Source: Achatina immaculata (Eukaryota > Mollusca > Gastropoda > Stylommatophora > Achatinidae). Taken from it: a stretch of 64,000 nt of DNA. The notes under the pieces were generated by a model, which was given only the letters and a program-made list of their open reading frames with translations, did no database searches and was not told the origin of the DNA. The stretch is taken from positions 3,856,686-3,920,685 of the forward strand of contig CM019710.1 of the NCBI GenBank assembly GCA_009760885.1. Direction: 5' to 3'. Shown here piece by piece: positions 40,790 through 53,000 of this stretch; position 1 is the stretch's first letter, and every line of letters starts with the position of its first letter. The position numbers were made by a program, and so were the translations under genes.

Positions 40790-41045
40790 GTTGGGCGCTC
40801 AGTCTACTGATCCAGTGGTAGCGGGTTCGAGTCCCAGGAATGGGTACCACCGCAGCACAAAAGCCCCAGGGACCACCCAGCCTCTAAAAATGGGTACCAG
40901 ATAAATCTGGGAAGGTTGATGCGGCCAGGCGAGATACTGACCACGTCTGACACTCATGCGCCCATGGTCTTGGACATACGGGCCTAACACTGGGTCCCCA
41001 ATATATGACTTGATGGCATGGGAGTGGGGAGCTTATCTTTACCTC
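40790..41045 (+). mobile_element. SINE group 2 (tRNA-headed)
   Basis: B box GGTTCGAGTCCC at 40829; A-box region decayed (CTCAGTCTACTGATCCAGTG). Body: CCTCTAAAAATGGGTACCAG, CTGGGAAGG, GGCCAGGCGAGATACTGACC, ACATACGGGCCTAACAC, GATGGCATGGGAG, ending TTATCTTTACC. Same group as 57555-57830. Confidence 0.78.
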
Positions 41046-41234
41046 TTTTTTTGTTAAAACCTGCTATTCTGGAATATTCTCTTAGAAGCTTATCATTGTT
41101 AATTATTAATTATATGTGTAAATATTATTTGCCCTTTTTTTAAAAAAAAAACTCCCTGGCTTCTTGATTAATTTCCATGCTAAGACGTCATGAATTTTGA
41201 TAAGAAGTCTTCGAAGACAGAAAATAGGAGGAGG

Positions 41235-41570
41235 CTAGTTTATGACTGAGACCCATAGCTGATATGCCAGCGTCAGGGCTAGCGAACCATTGCTGGGCAA
41301 GACCCTGTTCCACTTCTCTGTGGTACCCCCAGTAACAGGCCTAACCTGGCTAACGGGGCAGGGATCGCCATAGTCCCCATGGTGGTGGAGTCTGCTAAAG
41401 AAGCATTGCACAACACCCTCCCCCCCCCCCCCTTTGCTTTTTAGCCGTACTCCGGGACTGAAAAAAGTAGCTGCCATAACCTGCTCCCACGCCGATACGA
41501 AGCTGTGCCTCAACGCCTCTACAGCATCGGCTGCAGAGAACAACAGCTCGCAGTTACAGGGAGTTCGTAC
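41235..41570 (+). mobile_element. Dispersed repeat R34 copy 4
   Basis: One 34-bp-type unit (CCCATAGCTGATATGCCAGC), AAGACCCTGTTCCACTTCTC, GTACCCCCAGTAACAGGCCT, GGTGGAGTCTGCTAAAGAAG, CTGTGCCTCAACGCCTC. Includes a C-run at 41418-41431. Confidence 0.72.
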
Positions 41571-41744
41571 AAGTACAAGTAAAACTGAGAAATATGAGCT
41601 GGGTTATAAATTTGCTACTTCTCATTTTGTTTATACATTTCATAGATGACGCTCTGAGAGTTAATTCACAAGGGTGTCCTAGATGTAGCAGCAACACTGA
41701 CAGTGTTGTTCTAGGAGTGAAAGAGTTAAAGCCATTCGTAATGA

Positions 41745-42050
41745 GAGATCGCTGGGTGGTATAGAGGTTAAACGTTAACCCTGGGTGGTTTAGGGGTTAA
41801 ACGTTCACCCTGGATAGTTTAGGGGTTAAATGTTCATCCTGGGTGGTATAGGAGTTAAACGTTCACACTCGGTGGTATAAGAGTTAAACGCTCACCCTGG
41901 GTGGTATAGGAGTTAAACGTTCACCCTGGGTGTTATAGGAGTTAAACGTTAACCCTGGGTGGTGTAGGAGTTAAACGTTCGCCCTGGGTGTTATATGAGT
42001 TAAACGTTCGCCCTGGATGGTATCAGAGTTAAACTTCGCCCTGGGTGTTG
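41745..42050 (+). repeat. 29-bp minisatellite, ~10 units
   Basis: Unit GGTGGTATAGGAGTTAAACG plus TTCACCCTG. Confidence 0.92.
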
Positions 42051-42109
42051 AAATTAGAGGTAAGTTTAAATTTTCAACGAAACGTTTTAATCAGTGGGCC
42101 AGGCGTGAT

Positions 42110-42195
42110 AATCTGTGCTGGGAAGTGATCGGGTAATGTGAGGAAACATAACAGCCGACGCTAATCGGCACTGCACCCGGAGATGATGATGATTG
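42110..42195 (+). mobile_element. RTE-like LINE 3' tail fragment
   Basis: CCGACGCTAATCGGCACTGC, ACCCGGAGATGATGATGATT resembles the LINE-B terminus (NASRHGT, GAT tail). Confidence 0.5.
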
Positions 42196-42216
42196 GACCA
42201 GGTTCATAATCTCATG

Positions 42217-42460
42217 CCGTACTTGTTGTTCTCCGTACTTGTTGTTCTCCGTACTTGTTGTTCTCCGTACTTGTTGTTCTCCGTATTTGTTGTTCTCCGT
42301 ACTTGTTGTTCTCCGTACTTGTTATACTCCGTACTTGTTCTCCGTACTTGTTATACTCCGTACTTGTTGTTCTTCGTATTTGTTGTTCTCTGTACTTGTT
42401 GTTCTCCGTACTTGTTGCACTCCGTACTTGTTGTACTCCGTACTTGTTGTACTTCTCTAT
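42217..42460 (+). repeat. 16-bp minisatellite, array 1
   Basis: Unit ACTTGTTGTTCTCCGT. ~15 units with some 13-bp deletions. The same array recurs at 43905-44250. Confidence 0.92.
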
Positions 42461-42969
42461 ACAGAGTGAGTGTCCTTCAAAATACTAGCATTTCCACCAA
42501 GATAGTTTGGAAAAAAAAATTATGAATATTTCGGAACATGCCTCGATCAAGGACGTGAGTTGCTGAGACAAAATGAGACACGCTTTTTAAATAAGGGACG
42601 TGTAGGCGACCAGACGGAAGTAATAGAATTCTTAGGATAAATCCGTAGAATACGGGACTCTCCTGTATGCAGGAAACTCTTCTGTAGAGAGGGGAACAAC
42701 AATACACTTCCCTAGATCATCAGAGTGAAGTCTTCCAGAACTGGAGTGCGTCTAAGCCATTCTGCCACGGTTGGGGTGGGTGGGGCGGGAAAAAAGGGGG
42801 AGGGGGCACAGTATGAGACGTGACAGTTGAAAGTATTTAAGTTCTCAGTGCTTGTTTCGCGTGTGCTCCATACCCAACATGAGGCCTTTTCTGACTGTTT
42901 CTGAAGGGCCTTTCAATGTCCTTGCCCTTGCTTGTCTTCCTGTATAATATGAAACGGTTTGTCATTTTA

Positions 42970-43093
42970 TCAGCCAGCCAGTCAGTCAGTCAGTCAGTCA
43001 GTCAGTCAGTCAGCCAGCCAGTCAGTCAGTCAGCCAGCCAGTCAGTCAGCCAGCCAGCCAGTCAGACAGTCAGTCAGCCAGCCAGCCAGTCAG
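42970..43093 (+). repeat. (CAGT/CAGC)n tetranucleotide tract
   Basis: ~30 units. Shorter versions at 44777-44808 and 46538-46568 in the sister units. It lies at the 3' tail of a LINE-A copy, so is probably its expanded tail. Confidence 0.9.
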
Positions 43094-43905
43094 ATGGCCT
43101 GCTGCTGATGCATCCATTCGCAGATCATCAATGATGTCTCGCAGCCACCTTCGCCTTGGTCTTCCTCTCTTTCTTTTTCCCATTATGTACCCTTCCAATG
43201 ATGTCTTCTCTACATTATCATGGCGTTTAATGTTTCCAAAATATTTAAGTTTTCTATGTTTAATCTTCTTTACTAGCCAGCCTTCTTCAGTATTAAGTTC
43301 TTGTAGTATGGATATATTTGTTCTTTTTTGTGTCCATGATATTTGAAGAACTCTTCTGTAGCATTGTCATCCAAAAGCATTTATGTGTTTCTCAGCTGTT
43401 TTGTTAAGTGTCCAGGTCTCACATGCATATGTTGCGATGGGAAAGATGCATGCCCTTAAAAATCTTAATTTTGTAGTTCTGTCTGTTCCTCTTCACAGAT
43501 TCTTTAGTTGTTTTACTTTGTGAAGGGTGACAGATGTCCTCCTTTTAATATCCCTCATTGTATCTCCATTATTAGTTAGTGATGATCGAGTATACTCAAA
43601 ACTCTCTACCTCCTCCAATTTTTCCTCATTGATATATATTTCAGCTGCATTATTTGTTTTGTCAGTTGTCATCAATTTAGTTTTCTTTGCATTAAGATAG
43701 AGGTTCTGCTCTTCGCTGTTCTTACGGACTGACATAATTCGTTTTTCAATTCCTTTTTGTGTTGTGGACAGTAACACTGTGTCATCAGCATATCTAATCT
43801 CTGGTATTTCATAACCTTCAATTGTTGTGGCATCGTAATATTCTTTGTCTACGTCTTCTGTAACATTCCTCATTATATTTTCAGTATACAAGTTAAATAA
43901 GTAAA
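43094..43905 (-). mobile_element. LINE-A long 3' fragment, unit 1
   Basis: The - strand reads EYYDATTIEGYEIPEIRYAD, DTVLLSTTQKGIEKRIMSVR, LYLNAKKTKLMTTDKTNNAA, SFEYTRSSLTNNGDTM, then the Cys/Trp-type C-terminal region as in 6443-6933. RYADDTVLLS is the RT catalytic YADD motif. The fragment starts within the RT domain and has frameshifts. Confidence 0.88.
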
Positions 43906-44250
43906 AATGTTCTCCATACTTGTTGTACTCATTACTTGTTTGTTCTCCGTACTTGTTGTTCTCCGTACTTGATGCACTTCGTACTTGTTGTTCTTCGTAC
44001 TTGTTGTTCTCCGTACTTGTTGTTCTCCGTACTTGATGCACTTCGTACTTGTTGTTCTCCGTACTTGTTGTTCTCCGTACTTGATGCATTTCGTACTTGT
44101 TGTTCTCCGTACTTGTTGTTCTCCGTACTTGATGCATTTCGTACTTGTTGTTCTCTGTACTTGTTGTTCTTCATACTTGTTGTTCTCCATACTTGTTGTA
44201 CTCATTACTTGTTTGTTCTCCGTACTTGTTGTTCTCCGTACTTGTTGTAC
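43905..44250 (+). repeat. 16-bp minisatellite, array 2
   Basis: Unit ACTTGTTGTTCTCCGT with variant CTTGATGCACTTCGTA; higher-order pattern of 2-3 units. Reads as VLRTCCSPYL-like peptides in + frames, an artefact. Confidence 0.92.
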
Positions 44251-44810
44251 TTCTCTACAGAGTGAGTGCCCTTCAAAATACTACCATTTCCACCAAGATA
44301 ATTTGGAAAAAAAAATTATGAATATTTCGGAACATGCCTCGATCAAGGACGGTGAGTTGCTGAGACAAAATGAGACACACTTTTTTTTTTTTGTTAAATA
44401 AGGGACGTGTAGGCTACCAGGCGGAAGTAATAGAATTCTTAGGATAAATCCTTAGAATACGGGACTCTCCTGTATGCAGTAAACTCTTCTGTAGAGAGGG
44501 GGACAACAATACACTTCCCTAGATCATCAGGGTGAAATCTTTCAGGATTGGAGTGCGTCTAAGCCATTCTGCCACGGTTGGGGTGGGTGGGACGGGAAAA
44601 AAGGGAGGGGGGGGGCGCAGTATGAGACGTGACAATTGAAAGTATTTAAGTTCTCAGTGCTTGTTTTGCGTGTGCTCCATCACCAGCAAGAGGTCATTTC
44701 TGACTGTTTCTGAAAAGCTTTTTAATGTCCTTGCCCTTGGTTGTCTTCCTGTATAATATGAAACGATTTGTTATTTTGTCAGTCAGTCAGTCAGTCAGCC
44801 AGCCAGTCTA

Positions 44811-45665
44811 ACAGCACTCCTGTAGGCCTCTCGGTTGTGAGCAAGATGGCCTGCTGCTGATGCATCCATTTTCAGATCATCAACATTGTCTTGCAGCCAT
44901 CTCCGCCTTGGTCTTCCTCTCTTTCTTTTTCCCATTATGTACCCTTCCAAGGATGTCTTCTTAGATTATCATGGCGTTTAATGTTTCCAAAATATTTAAG
45001 TTTTCTCTGTTAAATCTTCTTTACTAGCCAGCCTTTTTCAATATTAAGTTCTTGTAGTATGGATATATTTGTTCTATTTTGTGTCCATGATATTTCTATT
45101 TTGTGTCCATGATATTTGAAGAACTCTTCTGTAGCATTGTCATCCAAAGGCACTTATGTGTTTCTCAGCTGTTTTGTTAAATGTCCAGATCTCGCAGGCA
45201 TATGTTGCCATGGGAAATATGCATGACCTTAAAAATCTTATTTTTGTAGTTCTGTCTGTTCCTCTCCACAGCTTCTTTAGTTTTAATTTTTGAAGAGCGA
45301 TAGATGTCCTCCTTTTAATTTCCCTCATTGTATCTCCATTATTAGTTAGTGATGATCGAGTATACTCAAAACTCTCTACCTCTTCCAATTTTTCCTCATT
45401 GATATATATTTCAGATGCCTTGTTTGTTTTGTCTGTTGTCATCAATTTAGTTTTCTTAGCATTAAGATAGGGGTTCTGCTCTTCGCTGTTCTTACGGACT
45501 GACATAATTAGTTTTTCAATTCCTTTTTGTGTTGTGGACAGTAACACTGTGTCATCAGCATATCTAATCTATGGTATTTCATAACCTTCAATTGTTGTGG
45601 CATCGTAATATTCTTTGTCTATGTCTTCTGTAACATTTCTCATTATATTTTCAGTATACAAGTTA
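44811..45665 (-). mobile_element. LINE-A fragment, copy I
   Basis: As unit 1: IRYADDTVLLSTTQKGIEKL, YLNAKKTKLMTTDKTNKASE, ATYACEIWTFNKTAEKHIS. Contains a 25-bp local duplication (TTCTATTTTGTGTCCATGAT twice, 45071-45118). Frame-broken. Confidence 0.88.
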
Positions 45666-46568
45666 AATAAGTAAAAATATTCTTAATACAAATAATTTAA
45701 AACGCAAGGTTTAAAATTTTATGTCGCGGTTTGTGGGAATGCCTCTATAACTGCTACATATTGTTTCTAAGTTGAAAATCAAATTTAAATTTAGCAACAC
45801 TGAACGTAAAACAAACAACGAAACAAAAAATATTTTAAAATACTTTTATTTTAACTTAAACGGCTATAATTTTAGAACTCTCCAGCGATAGGAAACAACA
45901 TATTATACAGACATGCATATCGAGTGTTCAAAAACTAACGTCACAAAGAATTATACGGAACAAATTATATTATACCGTGAACACCAGCGAAGACTTATAT
46001 ACTGCTATGCACATGCCTATTTTCCCCAAAAGTAATACATTTCTAAATAACAGTTGCACTAGTTCAAACAGAATGGAAGGAAAAAAAACGTGAACATGCC
46101 TCGATCAAGGACGGTGAGTTGCTGAGACAAAATGAGACACACTTTTTTTTTTTTGTTAAATAAGGGACGTGTAGGCTACCAGGCGGAAGTAATAGAATTC
46201 TTAGGATAAATCCTTAGAATACGGGACTCTCCTGTATGCAGTAAACTCTTCTGTAGAGAGGGGGACAACAATACACTTCCCTAGATCATCAGGGTGAAAT
46301 CTTTCAGGATTGGAGTGCGTCTAAGCCATTCTGCCACGGTTGGGGTGGGTGGGACGGGAAAAAAGGGAGGGGGGGGGCGCAGTATGAGACGTGACAATTG
46401 AAAGTATTTAAGTTCTCAGTGCTTGTTTTGCGTGTGCTCCATCACCAGCAAGAGGTCATTTCTGACTGTTTCTGAAAAGCTTTTTAATGTCCTTGCCCTT
46501 GGTTGTCTTCCTGTATAATATGAAACGATTTGTTATTTTGTCAGTCAGTCAGTCAGTCAGCCAGCCAG

Positions 46569-47425
46569 TCTAACAGCACTCCTGTAGGCCTCTCGGTTGT
46601 GAGCAAGATGGCCTGCTGCTGATGCATCCATTTTCAGATCATCAACATTGTCTTGCAGCCATCTCCGCCTTGGTCTTCCTCTCTTTCTTTTTCCCATTAT
46701 GTACCCTTCCAAGGATGTCTTCTTAGATTATCATGGCGTTTAATGTTTCCAAAATATTTAAGTTTTCTCTGTTAAATCTTCTTTACTAGCCAGCCTTTTT
46801 CAATATTAAGTTCTTGTAGTATGGATATATTTGTTCTATTTTGTGTCCATGATATTTCTATTTTGTGTCCATGATATTTGAAGAACTCTTCTGTAGCATT
46901 GTCATCCAAGGCACTTATGTGTTTCTCAGCTGTTTTGTTAAATGTCCAGATCTCGCAGGCATATGTGCCATGGGAAATATGCATGACCTTAAAAATCTTA
47001 TTTTTGTAGTTCTGTCTGTTCCTCTCCACAGCTTCTTTAGTTTTAATTTTTGAAGAGCGATAGATGTCCTCCTTTTAATTTCCCTCATTGTATCTCCATT
47101 ATTAGTTAGTGATGATCGAGTATACTCAAAACTCTCTACCTCTTCCAATTTTTCCTCATTGATATATATTTCAGATGCCTTGTTTGTTTTGTCTGTTGTC
47201 ATCAATTTAGTTTTCTTAGCATTAAGATAGGGGTTCTGCTCTTCGCTGTTCTTACGGACTGACATAATTAGTTTTTCAATTCCTTTTGTGTTGTGGACAG
47301 TAACACTGTGTCATCAGCATATCTAATCTATGGTATTTCATAACCTTCAATTGTTGTGGCATCGTAATATTCTTTGTCTATGTCTTCTGTAACATTTCTC
47401 ATTATATTTTCAGTATACAAGTTAA
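46569..47425 (-). mobile_element. LINE-A fragment, copy II
   Basis: Duplicate of 44811-45665, including the same 25-bp local duplication, plus new single-base deletions that shift the frame. Confidence 0.88.
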
Positions 47426-48234
47426 ATAAGTAAAAATATTCTTAATACAAATAATTTAAAATGCAAGGTTTAAAATTTTATGTCGCGGTTTGTGGGAATG
47501 CCTCTATAACTGCTACATATTGTTTCTAAGTTGAAAATCAAATTTAAATTTAGCAACACTGAACGTAAAACAAACAACGAAACAAAAAATATTTTAAAAT
47601 ACTTTTATTTTAACTTAAACGGCTATAATTTTAGAACTCTCCAGCGATAGGAAACAACATATTTATACAGACATGCATATCGAGTGTTCAAAAACTAACG
47701 TCACAAAGAATTATACGGAACAAATTATATTATACCGTGAACACCAGCGAAGACTTATATACTGCTATGCACATGCCTATTTTCCCCAAAAGTAAATACA
47801 TTTCTAAATAACAGTTGCACTAGTTCAAACAGAATGGAAGGAAAAAAAAACGTGTACAAATGTTGTTTCGTTTCTTAAGTTTCTAAATGAGCAGAAGCGC
47901 TAGTCGTATTTTTCAAAAAGTTGGACTCCAGCAAACACATTCGTGACGCAACACAGGAAGTACAAATCTGTGAAAGGGAAAAATAAACGAAACAAATCAA
48001 TGTTAACAAATAATAGTTAACAGTAATATTTGCGTGCCGGATAACCTTGGCGACCATCCTTCTCTATCTTGTGCGCTCCTTGGCGTTTCCGATTCGTTTG
48101 AATGTCTTTTCATGCCACTTGGTCAGTCTACTTGGTCAGTCTACTTGGTCAGTCTTCTTGTTCAGTCTACTGAGACATTTTTTCTCTTGGCTTTCCTCTC
48201 TTCCTTTTTTCCCTTGACTTTTCCAGTGATTACT

Positions 48235-49235
48235 AGATTACTTACACATGTCTAAGTTCTCTAACTTCTGCCTTATCATGACATGTCTAAGTTCTCTAAC
48301 TTCTGTCTTCTCATAACATGTCTAGGTTCTCTAACTTCTGTCTTATCATGACATGTCTAAGTTCTCTAACTTATGTTTTATCATGACATGTCCAAGTTCT
48401 CTAACTTCTGTCTTCTCATGACATGTCTAAGTTCTCTAACTTCTGTCTTATCATGACATGACTAAGTTCTCTAACTTCTGTCTTCTCATGACATGTCTAA
48501 GTTCTCTAACTTCTGTCTTATCATGACATGACTAAGTTCTCTAACTTCTGTCTTCTCATAACATGTCTAGGTTCTCTAACTTCTGTCTTCTCATGACATG
48601 TCTAAGTTCTCTAACTTATGTTTTATCATGACATGTCCAAGTTCTCTAACTTCTGTCTTCTCATGACATGTCTAAGTTCTCTAACTTCTGTCTTATCATG
48701 ACATGTCCACGTTCTCTAACTTCTGTCTTATCATGACATGTCCAAGTTCTCTAACTTCTGTCTTCTCATGACATGTCTAAGTTCTCTAACTTCTGTCTTA
48801 TCATGACATGTCCACGTTCTCTAACTTCTGTCTTATCATGACATGTCTAAGTTCTCTAACCTCTGTCTTATCATGACATGTCCAAGTTCTCTAACTTCTA
48901 TCTTATCATGACATGTCCACGTTCTCTAACTTCTGTCTTATCATGACATGTCCACGTTCTCTAACTTCTGTCTTATCATGACATGTCCACGTTCTCTAAC
49001 TTCTGTCTTATCATGACATGTCCATGTTCTCTAACTTCTGTCTTATCATGACATGTCCACGTTCTCTAACTTCTGTCTTATCATGACATGTCCACATTCT
49101 CTAACTTCTGTCTTCTCATAACATGTCTAGGTTCTCTAACTTCTGTCTTCTCATGACATGTCCAAGTTCTCTAACTTCTGTCTTCTCATGACATGTCTAA
49201 GTTCTCTAACTTCTGTCTTCTCAGGACAAGTCCAA
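48235..49235 (+). repeat. 35-bp minisatellite A, ~28 units
   Basis: Unit TCATGACATGTCTAAGTTCT plus CTAACTTCTGTCTTA. Lies just downstream of the 3' end of the minus-strand gene. Confidence 0.95.
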
Positions 49236-49310
49236 GAAACTTTGGCTTTCTTTTTCCTTGGAAATTTACCTAGTTTTCATTGTTCTGCATCTTCTTTGAG
49301 GACACCTTCA

Positions 49311-49316
49311 TTTATT
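49311..49316 (-). promoter_or_regulatory. Candidate poly(A) signal of the minus-strand gene
   Basis: AATAAA on the - strand, ~560 bp past the stop. It is the first canonical signal I noticed; weak support. Confidence 0.25.
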
Positions 49317-49499
49317 TATCTGTCATTCCGGGATATTTCTTGCATCTTTCTCCAAAACCGCTTCTCTGTTGCTTCCAGATTCTTTACCATCTTTGTGTTA
49401 ATTCTTCAGCCACCTAGCAATATTGATAGCATACGGCACTGTAATATTCATTCATGTTTAAAGACAATCTCCTGTTTCTTGGCATGTAAGGAGTTAACA

Positions 49500-49690
49500 C
49501 ATAATATCATCATCATCATCATCATGTTCTCTGTACTCGCAATGGAGCATAAGCCGCCAACAAAGATTCTCCAGCCAATCCTGTCTTGACCAAGTCAGGG
49601 ATACCTCAAACCATGTCCTTCCCGTTTCTTTTAGTTCTCCCTGTTTTGTGCGTCTCTGTGTCCCGAATGGCCTGCCCCTACATCTTTCTC
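49500..49690 (-). other. Possible LINE 3' end with (ATC)n tail
   Basis: (ATC)n at 49506-49524 followed by TTCTCTGTACTCGCAATGGA; organisation resembles an RTE-like LINE 3' end on the - strand, but the coding is unreadable to me. Confidence 0.3.
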
Positions 49691-49877
49691 CTTGAGTACA
49701 TAAAATAAAAACGCTAATAAAGTGTCTAAATTATCTTTTCATAAAGGATAATAAATAGTTAAAGATGCAAATGGAGAAACATAAAAAAAAATCAACGGAC
49801 AATAGCTTCCGTGACAAAGGTCGCAACACTTACTGTTTTAACCCTTGCTTTAACCGTTAGCCTATGACCTTCATGGC

Positions 49878-50083
49878 TCAGCCTTGACCCGTCCCTTGCT
49901 TTCTGGCCAGGACCCCTAACAATGTTTGGACCATCGAGCTGAGATCCTGCGTGCCCATGTTGTTAAGTGTCTGGTCGTTGAGGGCTGGGACGGCTGGAGG
50001 AGCTGGAGGTGGAGGTGGAGTGGTCACCGGGACGTTGTCGTTCATATAGTTGTAGAAGTAAATATTTGGAGGGAAGTTTTCAG
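49878..50083 (-). CDS. Minus-strand gene, terminal exon
   Basis: Acceptor TTATCTATTTCAG|CTGAAAAC. Encodes ENFPPNIYFYNYMNDNVPVT, TPPPPPAPPAVP, ALNDQTLNNMGTQDLSSMVQ, TLLGVLARKQGTGQG, stop. GC-rich relative to its surroundings, with coding-like codon use. Confidence 0.75.
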
Positions 50084-53000
50084 CTGAAATAGATAAATAA
50101 ATTATTATCTTACCAAAAGCGATGGTGTGGCCTAATCAGTAGTGAACAGCTTCTCTATCAAAGTACTGGGACTATAAACCTATTCGCAAAAAAAAAAAAA
50201 ACCAAACTGGAAACTGATTTCTACGTGAAAGTTTTGCTTCTGTTGACACACTGACAACTGGTGTCCGAGTTCTGTCCAGTCTCTTTCTATGTTTTTTTTT
50301 CTCTCTCACAACTAGAGGGCTTTATATTTCTCTCCAGGTAAGTACTCTGTGCTCTATCACTTTATACCCCAGGTAAGTACTTTGTGCTCTGTCACTTTAT
50401 ACCCCAGGTAAGTACTTTGTGCTCTATCACTTTAGACTCCAGGTAAGTACTCTGTGCTCTATCACTTTATACTCCAGGTAAGTACTTTGTGCTCTATCAC
50501 TTTATACTCCAGGTAAGTACTCTGTGCTCTATCACTTTATACTCCAGGTAAGTACTCTGTGCTCTATCACTTTATACTCCAGGTAAGTAATCTGTGCTCT
50601 ATCACTTTATACTCCAGGTAAGTACTCTGTGCTCTATCACTTTATACTCCAGGTAAGTACTCTGTGCTCTATCACTTTATACTCCAGGTAAGTAATCTGT
50701 GCTCTATCACTTTATACTCCAGGTAAGTACTCTGTGCTCTATCACTTTAGACTCCAGGTTAGTACTTTGTGCTCTATCACTTTATACTCCAGGTAAGTAA
50801 TCTGTGCTCTATCACTTTATACTCCAGGTAAGTAATCTGTGGTCTATCATTTTATACTCCAGATAAGTACTCTGTGCTCTATCACTTTATACTCCAGGTT
50901 AGTACTTTGTGCTCTATCACTTTATACTCCAGGTAAGTAATCTGTGCTCTATCACTTTATACTCCAGGTAAGTACTCTGTGCTCTATCACTTTATACTCC
51001 AGGTAAGTACTCTGTGCTCTATCACTTTATACTCCAGGTTAGTACTTTGTGCTCTATTACTTTATACTACAGGTAAGTACTTTGTGCTCTATCACTTTAT
51101 ACTCCAGGTAAGTACTCTGTGCTCTATCACTTTAGACTCCAGGTTAGTACTTTGTGCTCTATCACTGTATACTCCAGGTAAGTACTTTGTGCTCTATCAC
51201 TTTATACTCCAGGTAAGTACTCTGTGGTCTATCACTTTAGACTTCAAGTAAGAACTCTGCGCTCTGTCATTTTAGACTCCAGGTAAGTACTCTGTGCTCT
51301 GTCATTTTAGACTCCAGGTAAGTACTCTCTGCTGTTACTTTAGACTCCAAGTAAGTACTCTGTGCTTTGTCTCTTTAAACTCCAGGTAAGTACTACTCAT
51401 TACCATTGTCAGTTTTCTTAAATGCACTATGTGAGATGTAGCCATTTATATTAGACCAGAGTGGGATAGATTATAATTTTGAATCACTCATTCCACTGTT
51501 AGAAGTCTGAACAGCATGAGAAGTCACCTCTCTATAGACTGAGCTTCTCTCATCGATGTAGGCTTTGAGACTTCTGGACCAGTCATTCCACTGTTAGAAG
51601 CCAGAACACATGAGAAGTCACTTCGCCATAGACTGAGCTTCTCTTTCCTGTTTAGGTTTTGGGTTTCGTCCTTTTAAGCTAGTTCAATCGTAGATCGGCA
51701 CGAGAGGGAGAAATATTTCATTTCCGTTGCTGTGCTTCCCAAACGGTGGCTGTGCTGCCATATAATGAGACAGCTAGTATCTATATGGGCATTCAAGCCA
51801 TTTCTTTTTGCCAGTTAAGCATTGCCTCAAACCAAATGCATATTTCCTGCAATTTTTTTTTTAAACGACGCCCAGTCTTTATATATGAGAATCAAAGCCG
51901 CTTCTATTTTTAACATTTTCTGACAAGCTGTGCTAAAAATATATCCTTTGTACACTTTATTTTTTACATGCCCCAAAAAACCTGGCCTTGGTAAAACAGT
52001 GGGATCCTAGAGATATGCCAGGTAAAACTTATGAAGGTGAAATAAAGGACGTTAAAAACTACAGGAAAAAGGGGGGGGGGTAATTTTACGAGTTTCCACA
52101 TACGTGAGGCTAAGCTAAAATCAGAGAAGACTTCCACATGGATGAAAAATCTGGCAGAGGGAAAGCATAAAAGGGGGAAGAATGGTGGCCTCTTTGTCCT
52201 GTTGTTCAGATAAAGCCGGACTTTAGTTCTGATTATAGGTATAGAAAGTGAGCAGGACTGGATTAAAGTGTGCTTCCCTCCCCTACCCCCCGCTCTTTCG
52301 ACCTCTCATCGAAAGTGACAAGTACGATTTCATTTTTATCCTTTGATTGATGTTAATAATGTTTTCTTCCTTCCTAATGTCCATTAATCTAAGATAAAGA
52401 TGATTGTAAAGGAAGATGACTACCAATGATGATGATTATAGACGAGTATGATTATCATCATCATCAGGTGCCGTGCCCACTGGCGTTGGCTATTATGCTT
52501 CTCCAGATTACACGATCCATCGTGCAGGCCATCAGTTCAGTTGGTGATCTCCTCTCACACCATCCTGTCAAACTGTCCAGTATCATTTCTCTTGGTCTTC
52601 CTCTGAATCTTCTTCCCTCTATTTTTACTGTTGTTATTGCATTTTCAACGCTCCCTCTTGCATGTCCTATGAAAGTACATTGTCTCTCTCTCTCTTATTT
52701 TTTTGACAAGATTTTTTGTCTCTCCAGCTCTTCTCATACATTCTTCATTAGTTATTTTTGCTGTCCAGGGGATTCGCAACATTCTTCTAATAAACCACAT
52801 TTCTACTGCTTCCAATGATTTTTGTGCAGACTTGCCTATTGTCCATGATTCACTTCCATATAACAATATAGGTTCAATATAGCATTTTAGGACTCCTTTT
52901 ATAACATTCATTGATAAGGAAGTGTTGGCTAATATGTTTCTCATTCTCTGAAATGCAGTCTTTGCTTGGCCTATTCTGTTCCTAATTTCTGTTCTGCATT

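Larger units (their letters stand above)
42480..43910 (-). repeat. First, diverged unit of a ~1.75-kb repeat triplet
   Basis: Order: block with GAACATGCCTCGATCAAGGA (- strand Penelope-like motif CCTTGATCGAGG..CCGAAATATT), a conserved ~400-bp spacer, (CAGT)n, then LINE-A on the - strand. Units 2 (44330-46091) and 3 (46092-47853) have the same order. Confidence 0.85.
44330..47853. repeat. 1.76-kb direct tandem duplication
   Basis: Copy I 44330-46091 and copy II 46092-47853 (offset 1762) are nearly identical, differing by single-base indels (e.g. near 45532 vs 47286, 46036 vs 47797). Each carries the Penelope-like motif block, CAGT tract, LINE-A (-) and ~430 bp of AT-rich sequence. Confidence 0.92.

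Noticed and set aside
34657..41726. TTAACTCTTTTACTG at 34657 and GAAAGAGTTAA at 41717 as the two ends of one large piggyBac-like element
   Set aside because: 7 kb apart with many unrelated insertions between and no transposase; they may be ends of separate relics.
42916..43134. 72-codon frame with SVSQSVSQSV repeats
   Set aside because: (CAGT)n tetranucleotide tract at a LINE-A tail.
48235..51400. CRISPR-like regular arrays
   Set aside because: The genome is eukaryotic and the units are adjacent with no unique spacers; these are minisatellites.
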